Source: Sphingomonas jeddahensis
Lineage (GTDB): Bacteria > Pseudomonadota > Alphaproteobacteria > Sphingomonadales > Sphingomonadaceae
NCBI RefSeq assembly: GCF_001981525.1
Contig: NZ_MPSB01000010.1
Location: 1-64,000 of the forward strand
DNA: 64,000 nucleotides
Direction of reading: 5' to 3'
Positions within the stretch are counted from its first letter, which is position 1, and each line of letters begins with the position of its first letter. The position numbers and the translations under genes are program-made. The notes beneath the pieces were generated by a model. The model was not told the origin of the DNA. It saw only the letters and a list, made by a program, of their open reading frames with translations, and made no database searches. Below, piece after piece: positions 57,535 to 64,000 of the stretch.

Positions 57535-58950
57535 TCAAGACGAGGCGACATTATCACGCGCACCAAGCTGCGCCACCATGTCGGCGGCGAGCAGCGGCAG
57601 GGTATCGTCGCGCGCGCCCATGATCACGATGCGGTCGCCCGGCTTCGCGCTGGCGACCAGATGGGCGGCCGCCGCGGCGCGTTCGGGGATGTGTCGCGCG
57701 GTGCCGCCAGCGATCGCCACGTCGGCGACGATGTCCGCGCTGGTCACCTCGCGCGTCACCGTCCCGCCCTGATAGACCGGATCGGGGAGGACGAGCAGAT
57801 CGTCGGGCGCGAGGCCCTGGACGAAGGTCTCGACCAGTTCGCGGCGCATCGTCTTCAACGGGCCGTAGCCGTGCGGCTGGAACAGCACGAGCAGGCGCCC
57901 GGGGAAGGCGTGCAGCGTCGCGAGAGTGGCGGCGATCTTGTCGGGGTTGTGGCCGAAATCGTCGATCACCGCGACATGGTTCGCCGTGCCGACGAGGTCG
58001 AAGCGGCGCTTGAGGCCGGTGTAGGCGCCGATCGCCTGCACCGCCGTGTCGAACGGCACGCCGGCCGCCAGCGCCGCGCCGATCGCCGCCAAGGCGTTGG
58101 CGACGTTGTGGCGGCCGGGGACCTGCACGCGGACGCGGGCGTCGCGCAGTGTGAAGGAGACGGCGAACGGCTCCTCCGAGATTTCGGTCGCGAGCAGATC
58201 GGCCGCGCCGCCCAGGCCAAAGGTCGTCACCCGATCGCGCGGCAGTTGCATCGCCAGGGCAGCGGCATCGGGGTTGTCGGCGTTGACGATCGCGTGGGCG
58301 GCCTTGCCGATGAAGTCGGCGAACAGCACGTTCAGCTCCTCCAGCGACTTGTGATCGAGGCTGACGTTGTTGAGCACCGCGATGCGCGGCTGGTAGAGCG
58401 CGATCGAGCCGTCGCTTTCGTCCACCTCGCTGACGTACGGATCGCCCTCGCCCACCAAGGCGCTGGCGAAGGGGCGGTCGGGGGCGGCGAAATCCTTCAT
58501 CACCGCGCCGTTCATCACCGTGGGATCGCGCCCGGCATCGTGGAGGATGCGGGCGATCATGCCGGTGACAGTGGACTTGCCGCTCGTGCCCGCCACGCCG
58601 ATCGGCAGGCGGCTGGCGTTGAACAACGCGGCGTTCAGTTCGGCGCGGCTCATGCGTGGACAACCGAGCCGATCGGCGGCGACGATGTCGGCGACGGTCG
58701 CCTCGACGGCGGCGGAGGCGACGACGGTCTGGTCGGGCGAGACGATGCCGCTGCCGTCCTGCGGGAAGAGCTGGACGCCCTTTGCCGCCAGATCGGCGAA
58801 CTTGGCCGGCACGCGGCCTTGATCGAGCCCGCGGTCGGAGCCGGCGACGATCGCGCCGCGCGCGGCGAGGATCATCGCCAGCGGCATCATCCCCGATCCC
58901 CCGACGCCGACGAAGAAGAAGCGCTGCCCTGCGATGTTGCCGTCCTGCAT
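57535..58950 (-). CDS. mpl: UDP-N-acetylmuramate:tripeptide ligase (Mpl-type Mur ligase)
   Basis: A 471-residue Mur ligase. The N-terminal motif FFFVGVGGSGMMPLAMILAA binds UDP-MurNAc, the ATP P-loop GTSGKST is at 121-127, and DDFGHNPDKIAATL is in the third domain. The overall pattern is Mpl rather than MurC: Mpl attaches recycled L-Ala-D-Glu-mDAP tripeptide to UDP-MurNAc. Its neighbour across a short divergent gap is an LD-carboxypeptidase that makes the tripeptide, which supports Mpl. Confidence 0.88.
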   Translation of the reverse strand: MQDGNIAGQRFFFVGVGGSGMMPLAMILAARGAIVAGSDRGLDQGRVPAKFADLAAKGVQLFPQDGSGIVSPDQTVVASAAVEATVADIVAADRLGCPRMSRAELNAALFNASRLPIGVAGTSGKSTVTGMIARILHDAGRDPTVMNGAVMKDFAAPDRPFASALVGEGDPYVSEVDESDGSIALYQPRIAVLNNVSLDHKSLEELNVLFADFIGKAAHAIVNADNPDAAALAMQLPRDRVTTFGLGGAADLLATEISEEPFAVSFTLRDARVRVQVPGRHNVANALAAIGAALAAGVPFDTAVQAIGAYTGLKRRFDLVGTANHVAVIDDFGHNPDKIAATLATLHAFPGRLLVLFQPHGYGPLKTMRRELVETFVQGLAPDDLLVLPDPVYQGGTVTREVTSADIVADVAIAGGTARHIPERAAAAAHLVASAKPGDRIVIMGARDDTLPLLAADMVAQLGARDNVASS

Positions 58951-59005
58951 GGCCGCGCGCTATCGCCGCGGGCGGGTTCGGGCAAGGCGAAGGCGGCAGG
59001 GCGAC

Positions 59006-59827
59006 ATGAAGATCGGGATCGTGGCGCCGGCCAATACGGCGAACCCGGAGATGGTCGCCCCGCTCACCGCTTATGCCGCATTGGCCTATCCGGAGGTGGA
59101 GCTCGTCTTCCATCCGCAATGCTGGGAAAGCGATGGCCATTTCGCGGGGCCGGATGCGCGACGGATGGCGGCGTTTTTGGAGTTCGCCAACGATCCCGAA
59201 TTCGACGCGATCTGGTTCGCGCGGGGTGGCTATGGCTCGAACCGAATCCTGGCGCGGGCCATGCCGCAGCTGAACGAGGCGGCGCGCGCCAAGAAATACG
59301 TCGGCTATTCGGACATGGGATTCATGCTCGGCGCGCTTTACGCGCGGCGGATCGGGCGGGTGGCGCATGGACCGATGCCGACGGATATCCTGCGCAGCTC
59401 GGGCGGGGGCGATGCGACGGTGGCGCGCTCGCTCGGCTGGATCGCACGCGGCGAGCGGCAGGGGCTGGAGCCGGGACTTGGGCAGCGGCCGGCGGCGGCG
59501 TTCAACCTCGCCATATTGGGATCGCTGATCGGCACGCCGTGGCTGCCCGACCTGACCGACCACGAGCTGCTGATCGAGGAAGTGTCCGAGCCGATGTACA
59601 ATATCGACCGGCTGCTGTTCACCATGGCCAGTGCCACGCAACTGCGCGGGATCGCCGGCGTGCGGCTGGGCGCGGTGACGGGGGTGAAGGAGAATACGCC
59701 GCGCTGGGGCGAGACGCTGCCCGTGATGATCCAGCGCTGGTGCGGCGACATGGGCGTGCCATACCTCGGCCCGGCGGAGATCGGGCATACGCAGACCAAC
59801 CGGGTGGTGCCGTTCGGGGTGGCGTGA
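59006..59827 (+). CDS. LD-carboxypeptidase (peptidase S66)
   Basis: A 273-residue peptidase of family S66. The nucleophile is Ser102 in VGYSDMGF, with FARGGYGSNRIL before it and GHTQTNRVVPFG at the C terminus. It removes the terminal D-Ala from murein tetrapeptides, giving the tripeptide used by the divergent Mpl-type ligase. It is cytoplasmic, with no signal peptide. The start MKIGIVAPANTANPE at 59006 matches the family, 55 bases from the ligase start; a shared promoter region is likely. Confidence 0.93.
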   Translation: MKIGIVAPANTANPEMVAPLTAYAALAYPEVELVFHPQCWESDGHFAGPDARRMAAFLEFANDPEFDAIWFARGGYGSNRILARAMPQLNEAARAKKYVGYSDMGFMLGALYARRIGRVAHGPMPTDILRSSGGGDATVARSLGWIARGERQGLEPGLGQRPAAAFNLAILGSLIGTPWLPDLTDHELLIEEVSEPMYNIDRLLFTMASATQLRGIAGVRLGAVTGVKENTPRWGETLPVMIQRWCGDMGVPYLGPAEIGHTQTNRVVPFGVA

Positions 59828-59867
59828 ACTCATCCCGTCCCGATCTGTCGGAGCGGACCCCCGATCC

Positions 59868-59948
59868 GTTCGTGCTGAGCTTGTCGAAGCACGTGCCCCA
59901 AGCGCCTCCGCATCGGGCACGCCCTTCGACAAGCTCAGGGCGAACGAT
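59868..59948. repeat. extragenic palindrome (GTTCGTGCTGAGCTTGTCGA family)
   Basis: CGTTCGTGCTGAGCTTGTCG at the left is mirrored by CTTCGACAAGCTCAGGGCGA at the right. It fills the gap between two convergent genes and matches the unit at 12820-12907. Confidence 0.8.
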
Positions 59949-59950
59949 CG

Positions 59951-60661
59951 TCAGGCGGCAATCGCCTCCGCCAGCCACTCCGGCACCAGCGCATCCCCCA
60001 GCGATTCGACACGGCGATGCTCCACCATCAGCCCCAGCTCGGGATACACCGCCCGCGTCCGATCACCCGCCTCACCCAGCGGCGCCGCCACCAGTCGGCG
60101 GTTCACCTTGGAGCGGTAGTTCATCCGCGCCGTATTCTCCTGCCCGACGTAGCAGCCCTTAGCGAAGCTGACGCCATTCAGCTCGCGCGCATTGCACTCC
60201 AGCCACAGCGTCTCGCCGCTCCCGAGCTCGGCCACACCCTCCGTCACGCCGAGCGACAGCCGATGCGCTACCCATCCCTCCGCCGGCGCACCCGGCGCGG
60301 CGAGCCAGCGGCGGCCGAGCACCGCCAGCCGCGGGTCGGGCACGCCCGCCTCGCCCTCGCGCAACCAATGCACCGCCAGTGCCTCGTCGCGCGCGATCGT
60401 GATCGCGCGGCGCAGGCGATAGAGCGTCAGCCGCTTGGCGAGCGCCTCCGCCTGTTCCGCCTCGCAATCGAGCAGCAGGTCGTCGCCGTCCGCCCAGATG
60501 ATGAAGTCGAACAGCGCCTTGCCCTGCGGCGACAGCAGCGCGGCCCAGACCGGCAGCGGGCCGGTGACATCGTTGGTGACGAGCCCCTGGAGAAAGCCGC
60601 GCACATCCTCCCCGGATAGGCGGACAAGGGCGCGGTCTGCGAGGGTGGTGGCGTCGGTCAT
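59951..60661 (-). CDS. ygfZ: YgfZ/CAF17-like folate-binding protein
   Basis: A 236-residue GcvT-fold protein with the signature KGCYVGQENTARMNYRSKVN near residue 170. YgfZ proteins bind tetrahydrofolate and help in the repair or assembly of certain iron-sulfur enzymes, such as MiaB. It is cytoplasmic and of normal length. It is divergent from pyrC, 51 bases apart, so the two promoters lie close together. Confidence 0.93.
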   Translation of the reverse strand: MTDATTLADRALVRLSGEDVRGFLQGLVTNDVTGPLPVWAALLSPQGKALFDFIIWADGDDLLLDCEAEQAEALAKRLTLYRLRRAITIARDEALAVHWLREGEAGVPDPRLAVLGRRWLAAPGAPAEGWVAHRLSLGVTEGVAELGSGETLWLECNARELNGVSFAKGCYVGQENTARMNYRSKVNRRLVAAPLGEAGDRTRAVYPELGLMVEHRRVESLGDALVPEWLAEAIAA

Positions 60662-60712
60662 GCCGACAAGCTAGGGCGTCAGCGCCTCATTCCAAGCTCC
60701 CGGACCTCCGCG

Positions 60713-61750
60713 ATGACCGACCGCCTCACCATCCGCCGCCCCGACGACTGGCACGTCCACCTGCGCGACGGCGCGATGCTGGAGCTGGTGGCGCAGCATA
60801 CCGCGCGCCAGTTCGCGCGCGCGATCATCATGCCGAATTTGACGCCGCCGGTCACCGATGCGGCGGCGGCGCGCGCCTATCGCGATCGCATCCTGGCGGC
60901 TTTGCCGGCGGACGCGGGCTTCACGCCGCTGATGACCTGCTATCTCACCGACGGCGCGGATGCCGAGGCGATCGCCGCGGCGCATGCGGAGGGCGTGTTC
61001 ACCGCGTGCAAGCTGTATCCCGCCCATGCCACCACCAATTCCGCGCATGGCGTGACCGACATCTTCGCGCTGGCGCCGGTGCTGGAGCGGATGCAGGCGA
61101 TCGGCATGCCCTTGCTAATCCACGGCGAGGTGACCGACAAGGATATCGACATCTTCGATCGCGAGGCGGTGTTCATCGAACGCACGCTGGCGAAGCTGGT
61201 GCGCGATTTCCCGGCGCTGAAGATCGTACTTGAGCATATCACCACCGCCGAGGCCGCGCAGTACGTGGCCGAGGCGCCCGCCAATGTCGCGGCCACCATC
61301 ACGCCGCAGCACCTTATCATCAACCGCAACGCGATCTTCGACGGCGGCATCCGCCCGCATGCCTATTGCCTGCCGGTCGCCAAGCGCGAGGGGCACCGGC
61401 TGGCGGTGCGCAAGGCGGCTGTGTCGGGTTCGGCCAAATTCTTCCTCGGCACCGACAGCGCGCCGCATGTGGTGGAGGCCAAGGAATCGTCGTGCGGCTG
61501 CGCCGGCATCTTCAACGCGCCGTTCGCGCTGGAAAGCTATCTCAAGGTGTTCGACGAGGAAGGCGCGCTGGACCGGTTCGAGGCGTTCACCAGCGAGAAT
61601 GGCGCGCGCTTCTACGGCCTGCCGCTCAATGAAGGCACGGTGACGCTGGAGCGGGTGGCGCATCGCGTGCCGGACCGGGTCGGCGACGACACGCTGTCCG
61701 TGGTGCCGTTCCATGCCGGTGAGACGCTCGGCTGGCGGATGGTGGCGTAA
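60713..61750 (+). CDS. pyrC: dihydroorotase PyrC
   Basis: A 345-residue class II dihydroorotase that cyclises carbamoyl-aspartate in pyrimidine synthesis. The zinc site HVHLRDG is at the start (PDDWHVHLRDGAML), the carboxylated Lys is in TACKLYPAHATTNS, and later metal contacts are in VLEHITTAEAA and GTDSAPHVVEAKE. The length is as expected. It is divergent from ygfZ and ends before a palindromic repeat. Confidence 0.97.
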   Translation: MTDRLTIRRPDDWHVHLRDGAMLELVAQHTARQFARAIIMPNLTPPVTDAAAARAYRDRILAALPADAGFTPLMTCYLTDGADAEAIAAAHAEGVFTACKLYPAHATTNSAHGVTDIFALAPVLERMQAIGMPLLIHGEVTDKDIDIFDREAVFIERTLAKLVRDFPALKIVLEHITTAEAAQYVAEAPANVAATITPQHLIINRNAIFDGGIRPHAYCLPVAKREGHRLAVRKAAVSGSAKFFLGTDSAPHVVEAKESSCGCAGIFNAPFALESYLKVFDEEGALDRFEAFTSENGARFYGLPLNEGTVTLERVAHRVPDRVGDDTLSVVPFHAGETLGWRMVA

Positions 61751-61767
61751 ACCGCGCGTCCACGTCC

Positions 61768-61857
61768 GACGTCATCCCGGACTTGATCCGAAATCCCACT
61801 GCCCTCCACGGCCGAGAAGAGGCGGGACCCCGGATCAAGTCCGGGGTGACGGGAAGA
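61768..61857. repeat. extragenic palindrome after pyrC
   Basis: CGTCATCCCGGACTTGATCC at the left and ACCCCGGATCAAGTCCGGGG at the right. It lies between pyrC and a small convergent gene and may act as a terminator for both. Confidence 0.8.
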
Positions 61858-61859
61858 GG

Positions 61860-62150
61860 CTAGCGCAGCCGATTCACGAACCCGATCACATGCTCGTACG
61901 CCGCGCGATCCTCCGCCGCGAAGCGCGCACTCAGCGCCGCCGCATCACCCTGCACGGTGCGCGATCGGAACAGCGCCACCTGGAACGCCTTGCGCTCCGC
62001 CACGCACGCCTGGTCGGTCTGGAGCGCGATGGTCGCCGGCGTGCCGGTACTCGCCATCGCCACCTGCGCATAATCCTCAAGGCAGGCGTACCAGGCGCCG
62101 CGCTCGGCGCTCGCCGGATCGGCGGCGGCCAGCAGGAGCGCCAACATCAT
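61860..62150 (-). CDS. small exported protein of unknown function
   Basis: A 96-residue protein from ATG 62150 (or 62147). It has a short signal peptide (MMLALLLAAADPASAERGAW, cleaved near ASA) and a mature part with two cysteines (YACLEDYAQ and TDQACVAER) that could form a disulfide, ending YEHVIGFVNRLR. It lies 13 bases downstream of clpS and is probably in its transcript. Function unknown. Confidence 0.75.
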   Translation of the reverse strand: MMLALLLAAADPASAERGAWYACLEDYAQVAMASTGTPATIALQTDQACVAERKAFQVALFRSRTVQGDAAALSARFAAEDRAAYEHVIGFVNRLR

Positions 62151-62163
62151 AGCGGAGCCTGGG

Positions 62164-62520
62164 TCAGGCCTTTTCCAGCGTGCATTGCAGCGGATGCTGG
62201 TTGGCACGGGCGAAATCCATCACCTGCCCGACCTTGGTCTCCGCCACTTCATAGCTGAACACGCCGCACACGCCGACGCCCTTCTGGTGGACGTGGAGCA
62301 TCACGCGCGTCGCCTCCTCCGCGGTCATGCGGAAGAAGCGCTGGAGGCACAGCACGACGAATTCCATCGGCGTGTAATCGTCGTTGAGCATCAGCACGCG
62401 GTATGGCGTCGGCTCCTTGACCTTGGCCCGAGTGCGCGTGGCGATGCCGACGCCCGTGCCGTTCCCCTCGCCGCCGCCGTCTTCGCGCCGCTCTGCCATG
62501 TGGATCTGAATGCTGGTCAT
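62164..62520 (-). CDS. clpS: ATP-dependent Clp protease adaptor ClpS
   Basis: A 118-residue adaptor. The N-end-rule pocket is in [20 protein letters not shown], followed by [20 protein letters not shown] and [12 protein letters not shown]. It binds N-degron substrates and hands them to ClpAP. The N terminus is disordered (Glu/Gly-rich), as usual. The ATG at 62520 is listed; a GTG two codons earlier and an ATG at MAERREDGG are alternatives. A clpA gene is not in the window. Confidence 0.96.
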   Translation of the reverse strand: MTSIQIHMAERREDGGGEGNGTGVGIATRTRAKVKEPTPYRVLMLNDDYTPMEFVVLCLQRFFRMTAEEATRVMLHVHQKGVGVCGVFSYEVAETKVGQVMDFARANQHPLQCTLEKA

Positions 62521-62584
62521 CGTCACCGCCGAAATATGGCAAGCCGTGCTGGGAGGGCAAGGCCTGCCTGCTCCCGCGCGTGGC

Positions 62585-63172
62585 TCACGCGAACGCCGGC
62601 GCCTGGCGCAGCTGCTGATAGGCGGCGATCACCTTTTGCAGCATGCCTTCGTGGCTGCGGTCGCCGCCGTTGCGATCGGGGTGATATCTGCGCACCAGCT
62701 CGCTGTACCTTTTGCGCAGCGCCATGCGATCCGCGTCCGGGGCGAGGCCTAGCACCTTGAGGCTCGCGCGGTCCTGCCCTGACAAGGGCTTGCCGTCGCG
62801 GCGCTCGGGCGCGACCTCACGGCGATAGCGCGCACCGATCGCGTCGAGCGGATCGGCGAAGTCGGCCCAGCGCGGCCCGTGGTCGCCGCCGCCGGCGCGC
62901 GCAAAGGCGCGCGTCTCGCGCTCCCAGCCCGCCATCGGCCGCTGCGCGTGATGGATCTCCTCCGCGCTCATGCCGTCGAAGTAATTGTAGCTAGAATTGA
63001 ACGCACGGACGTGATCGAGGCAGAACCAGCGAAACGCCGGCGGCCCGTCACGCCCCGGCCCTTCCAGCGGCGGCGCGCGAAACTCGCCCGCCGCATCGCA
63101 CCCGGGTGCCTCGCACGGCCGGTCGCCCTCGATCCTCCCATGAAAACGCGCGTTCGGCCGGTCCTTCGCCAA
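62585..63172 (-). CDS. DnaJ-domain protein
   Basis: About 195 residues. The J domain is at the C terminus ([34 protein letters not shown]), with the HPD motif present. The N-terminal part has [32 protein letters not shown] and [11 protein letters not shown]; this layout is a sphingomonad and relatives type. The start is a TTG at 63172, because the frame has no nearby ATG and AGGGATG precedes it; this start is uncertain. It is divergent from bolA. Confidence 0.85.
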   Translation of the reverse strand: MAKDRPNARFHGRIEGDRPCEAPGCDAAGEFRAPPLEGPGRDGPPAFRWFCLDHVRAFNSSYNYFDGMSAEEIHHAQRPMAGWERETRAFARAGGGDHGPRWADFADPLDAIGARYRREVAPERRDGKPLSGQDRASLKVLGLAPDADRMALRKRYSELVRRYHPDRNGGDRSHEGMLQKVIAAYQQLRQAPAFA

Positions 63173-63211
63173 AATCGAAACATCCCTGACAAAACCGACT
63201 ATATAGGCGGC

Positions 63212-63502
63212 ATGACCGCACCTTCCACCGGCCCGATTCAGCTTGCCATTGCCACCCGTCTGACCGACGCGCTCGATCCGACGCACCTCGAAGTGATCAA
63301 CGAGAGCGCGCAGCACCGCGGCCATGCCGGCGATGACGGATCGGGCGAATCGCACTTCCGCGTGGTGGTGGAGAGCGCTTCATTCGCGGGGCTGAACCGG
63401 GTGGCGCGGCAGCGCCTCGTCAACACGGCGCTGGCCGAGCTGCTGCGCGACCATGTCCACGCGCTGGCCATGAAGACGATCGCGCCGGGCGAGCCGCGGT
63501 GA
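63212..63502 (+). CDS. BolA-family protein
   Basis: A 96-residue BolA/IbaG-type protein with the conserved HLEVINESAQHRGHAGDD and ESHFRVVVESASFAGLNRVA segments, and LLRDHVHALAMKTIAPGE at the end. BolA proteins pair with monothiol glutaredoxins in iron-sulfur and iron regulation. The ATG at 63212 starts the typical protein. The stop overlaps the Nudix GTG start by four bases. Confidence 0.95.
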   Translation: MTAPSTGPIQLAIATRLTDALDPTHLEVINESAQHRGHAGDDGSGESHFRVVVESASFAGLNRVARQRLVNTALAELLRDHVHALAMKTIAPGEPR

Positions 63503-63939
63503 GGGCGGCGCGCCCGGCCGCGCGCATCCTGCTGGTCGATCGCGAGCATCGCGTGCTGCTGTTCCGCTTCGTCACCGGGGACGAGCGCGCGCCTTTCTGG
63601 TGCACGCCGGGCGGTGCGCTGGATCCGGGCGAAAGTTACGAAGCCGCGGCGCGGCGCGAACTATACGAAGAAACCGGCATTCATGCCGATCCCGGCCCGC
63701 AAGTGGCGCAACGCACCGTCGATTTCCTCACGGTCGAACGCGTCGAGGTGACCGCCGACGAACGCTGGTTCCGCGTCGATGTGGATGCGTGCGATCTGGA
63801 CACGACTGGCCACACCGAGCTTGAGCGGCGGGTGATGACTGAGTGGCGCTGGTTCGCCCGCGAGGAGATCGCCAACTGGCCCGAAGCCATCTATCCCGAC
63901 GATCTGATTGCCATGCTGGAAGCGACCGATGACGCGTGA
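63499..63939 (+). CDS. Nudix hydrolase
   Basis: A 146-residue hydrolase with the Nudix box at about residues 39-61 (GGALDPGESYEAAARREL then YEETGI), complete with the REx2EE core. Nudix enzymes hydrolyse nucleoside diphosphates linked to other groups; the substrate is not known. The GTG start overlaps the bolA stop (GTGA). The pirin gene downstream begins inside its last codons, so bolA, the Nudix gene and the pirin gene form one operon. Confidence 0.94.
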   Translation: MRAARPAARILLVDREHRVLLFRFVTGDERAPFWCTPGGALDPGESYEAAARRELYEETGIHADPGPQVAQRTVDFLTVERVEVTADERWFRVDVDACDLDTTGHTELERRVMTEWRWFAREEIANWPEAIYPDDLIAMLEATDDA

Positions 63940-64000
63940 CGAATTGTTCGAACTGACGCTGCTGCCCGCCACCCACGATATCGGCGGGTTCAAGGTCCAT
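63929..64000 (+). CDS. pirin family protein, 5' end only
   Basis: The first 24 codons (MTRDELFELTLLPATHDIGG then FKVH) run off the window edge. The HDIGGFKVH stretch resembles the pirin start HDLGGFEVRRALP. It overlaps the Nudix gene by 11 bases. With only the start visible the call is tentative. Confidence 0.6.
   Translation, partial: MTRDELFELTLLPATHDIGGFKVH

Noticed and set aside
57554..59932. A 792-residue frame on the minus strand, and a plus-strand frame of 833 residues across the same area
   Set aside because: Both are arginine/alanine-rich frames that shadow mpl, the LD-carboxypeptidase and other genes in GC-rich DNA; they have no domains.

Overview
The window looks like chromosomal DNA of a sphingomonad (Sphingomonas or a close relative, Alphaproteobacteria). 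The basis is the very high GC content with strong third-position GC, large TonB-dependent receptors, methionine synthase split into two adjacent genes, a BolA/Nudix/pirin run, and intergenic palindromes of the kind common in sphingomonads. No rRNA, tRNA, CRISPR array, integrase or insertion sequence was seen. The first 18 bases carry the end of the Tn5 mosaic-end (Nextera) adapter, so the left edge is probably a raw contig end.

Left part (0.7-10.4 kb, mostly minus strand): a LuxR-HTH/DUF4019 membrane protein; thiC behind a TPP riboswitch; two exported ferritin-like proteins downstream of a PiuC-type dioxygenase and a Fiu-type siderophore receptor with a Fur-box-like site; and three small genes including a ribbon-helix-helix protein. 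At 10.5-12.7 kb cstA overlaps a YbdD/YjiX gene on the plus strand.

B12/methionine block (12.9-22.2 kb, minus strand): cobO, a cobalamin riboswitch, btuB, btuF, btuC, btuD, then metH as an N-terminal homocysteine-methyltransferase gene followed by the folate/B12/activation gene. A perfect 22-bp palindrome lies in the short gap between btuD and metH and looks like an operator, probably for an ArsR/SahR-type regulator. Uptake, salvage and use of B12 are therefore contiguous, with the methionine part apparently under its own control.

Middle (22.3-38.0 kb): small and large exported proteins of unknown function, a CbpA-like DnaJ, a YihY/BrkB membrane protein, fabI, aroC with a tiny overlapping upstream ORF, a SleB-like hydrolase, ccmA/ccmB with a small zincin, a pterin dehydratase, a GH16 enzyme, an MFS transporter, a DEAD-box helicase and an MDR dehydrogenase.

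38.3-53.3 kb holds peptidase and redox genes: a TolB-propeller/amidohydrolase fusion, a DUF885 peptidase-like protein, a nitroreductase, and an oxidation cluster (epoxide hydrolase, zinc alcohol dehydrogenase, FAD oxidoreductase, SDR, limonene-monooxygenase-like LLM protein, TetR regulator), followed by a cystathionine gamma-synthase-family enzyme.

Right part (53.5-64 kb): a glyoxalase run (gloA, a VOC gene and gloB), a divergent peptidoglycan-recycling pair (Mpl-type ligase and LD-carboxypeptidase), ygfZ, pyrC, clpS, a small DnaJ protein, bolA, a Nudix hydrolase and the first codons of a pirin gene. Most of the window is ordinary core genome. The most interesting items are the btuD-metH palindrome and B12 superlocus, the iron/ferritin-like cluster, the terpene-like oxidation cluster with a Cys-rich 30-residue ORF, and the unknown 800-residue exported protein.
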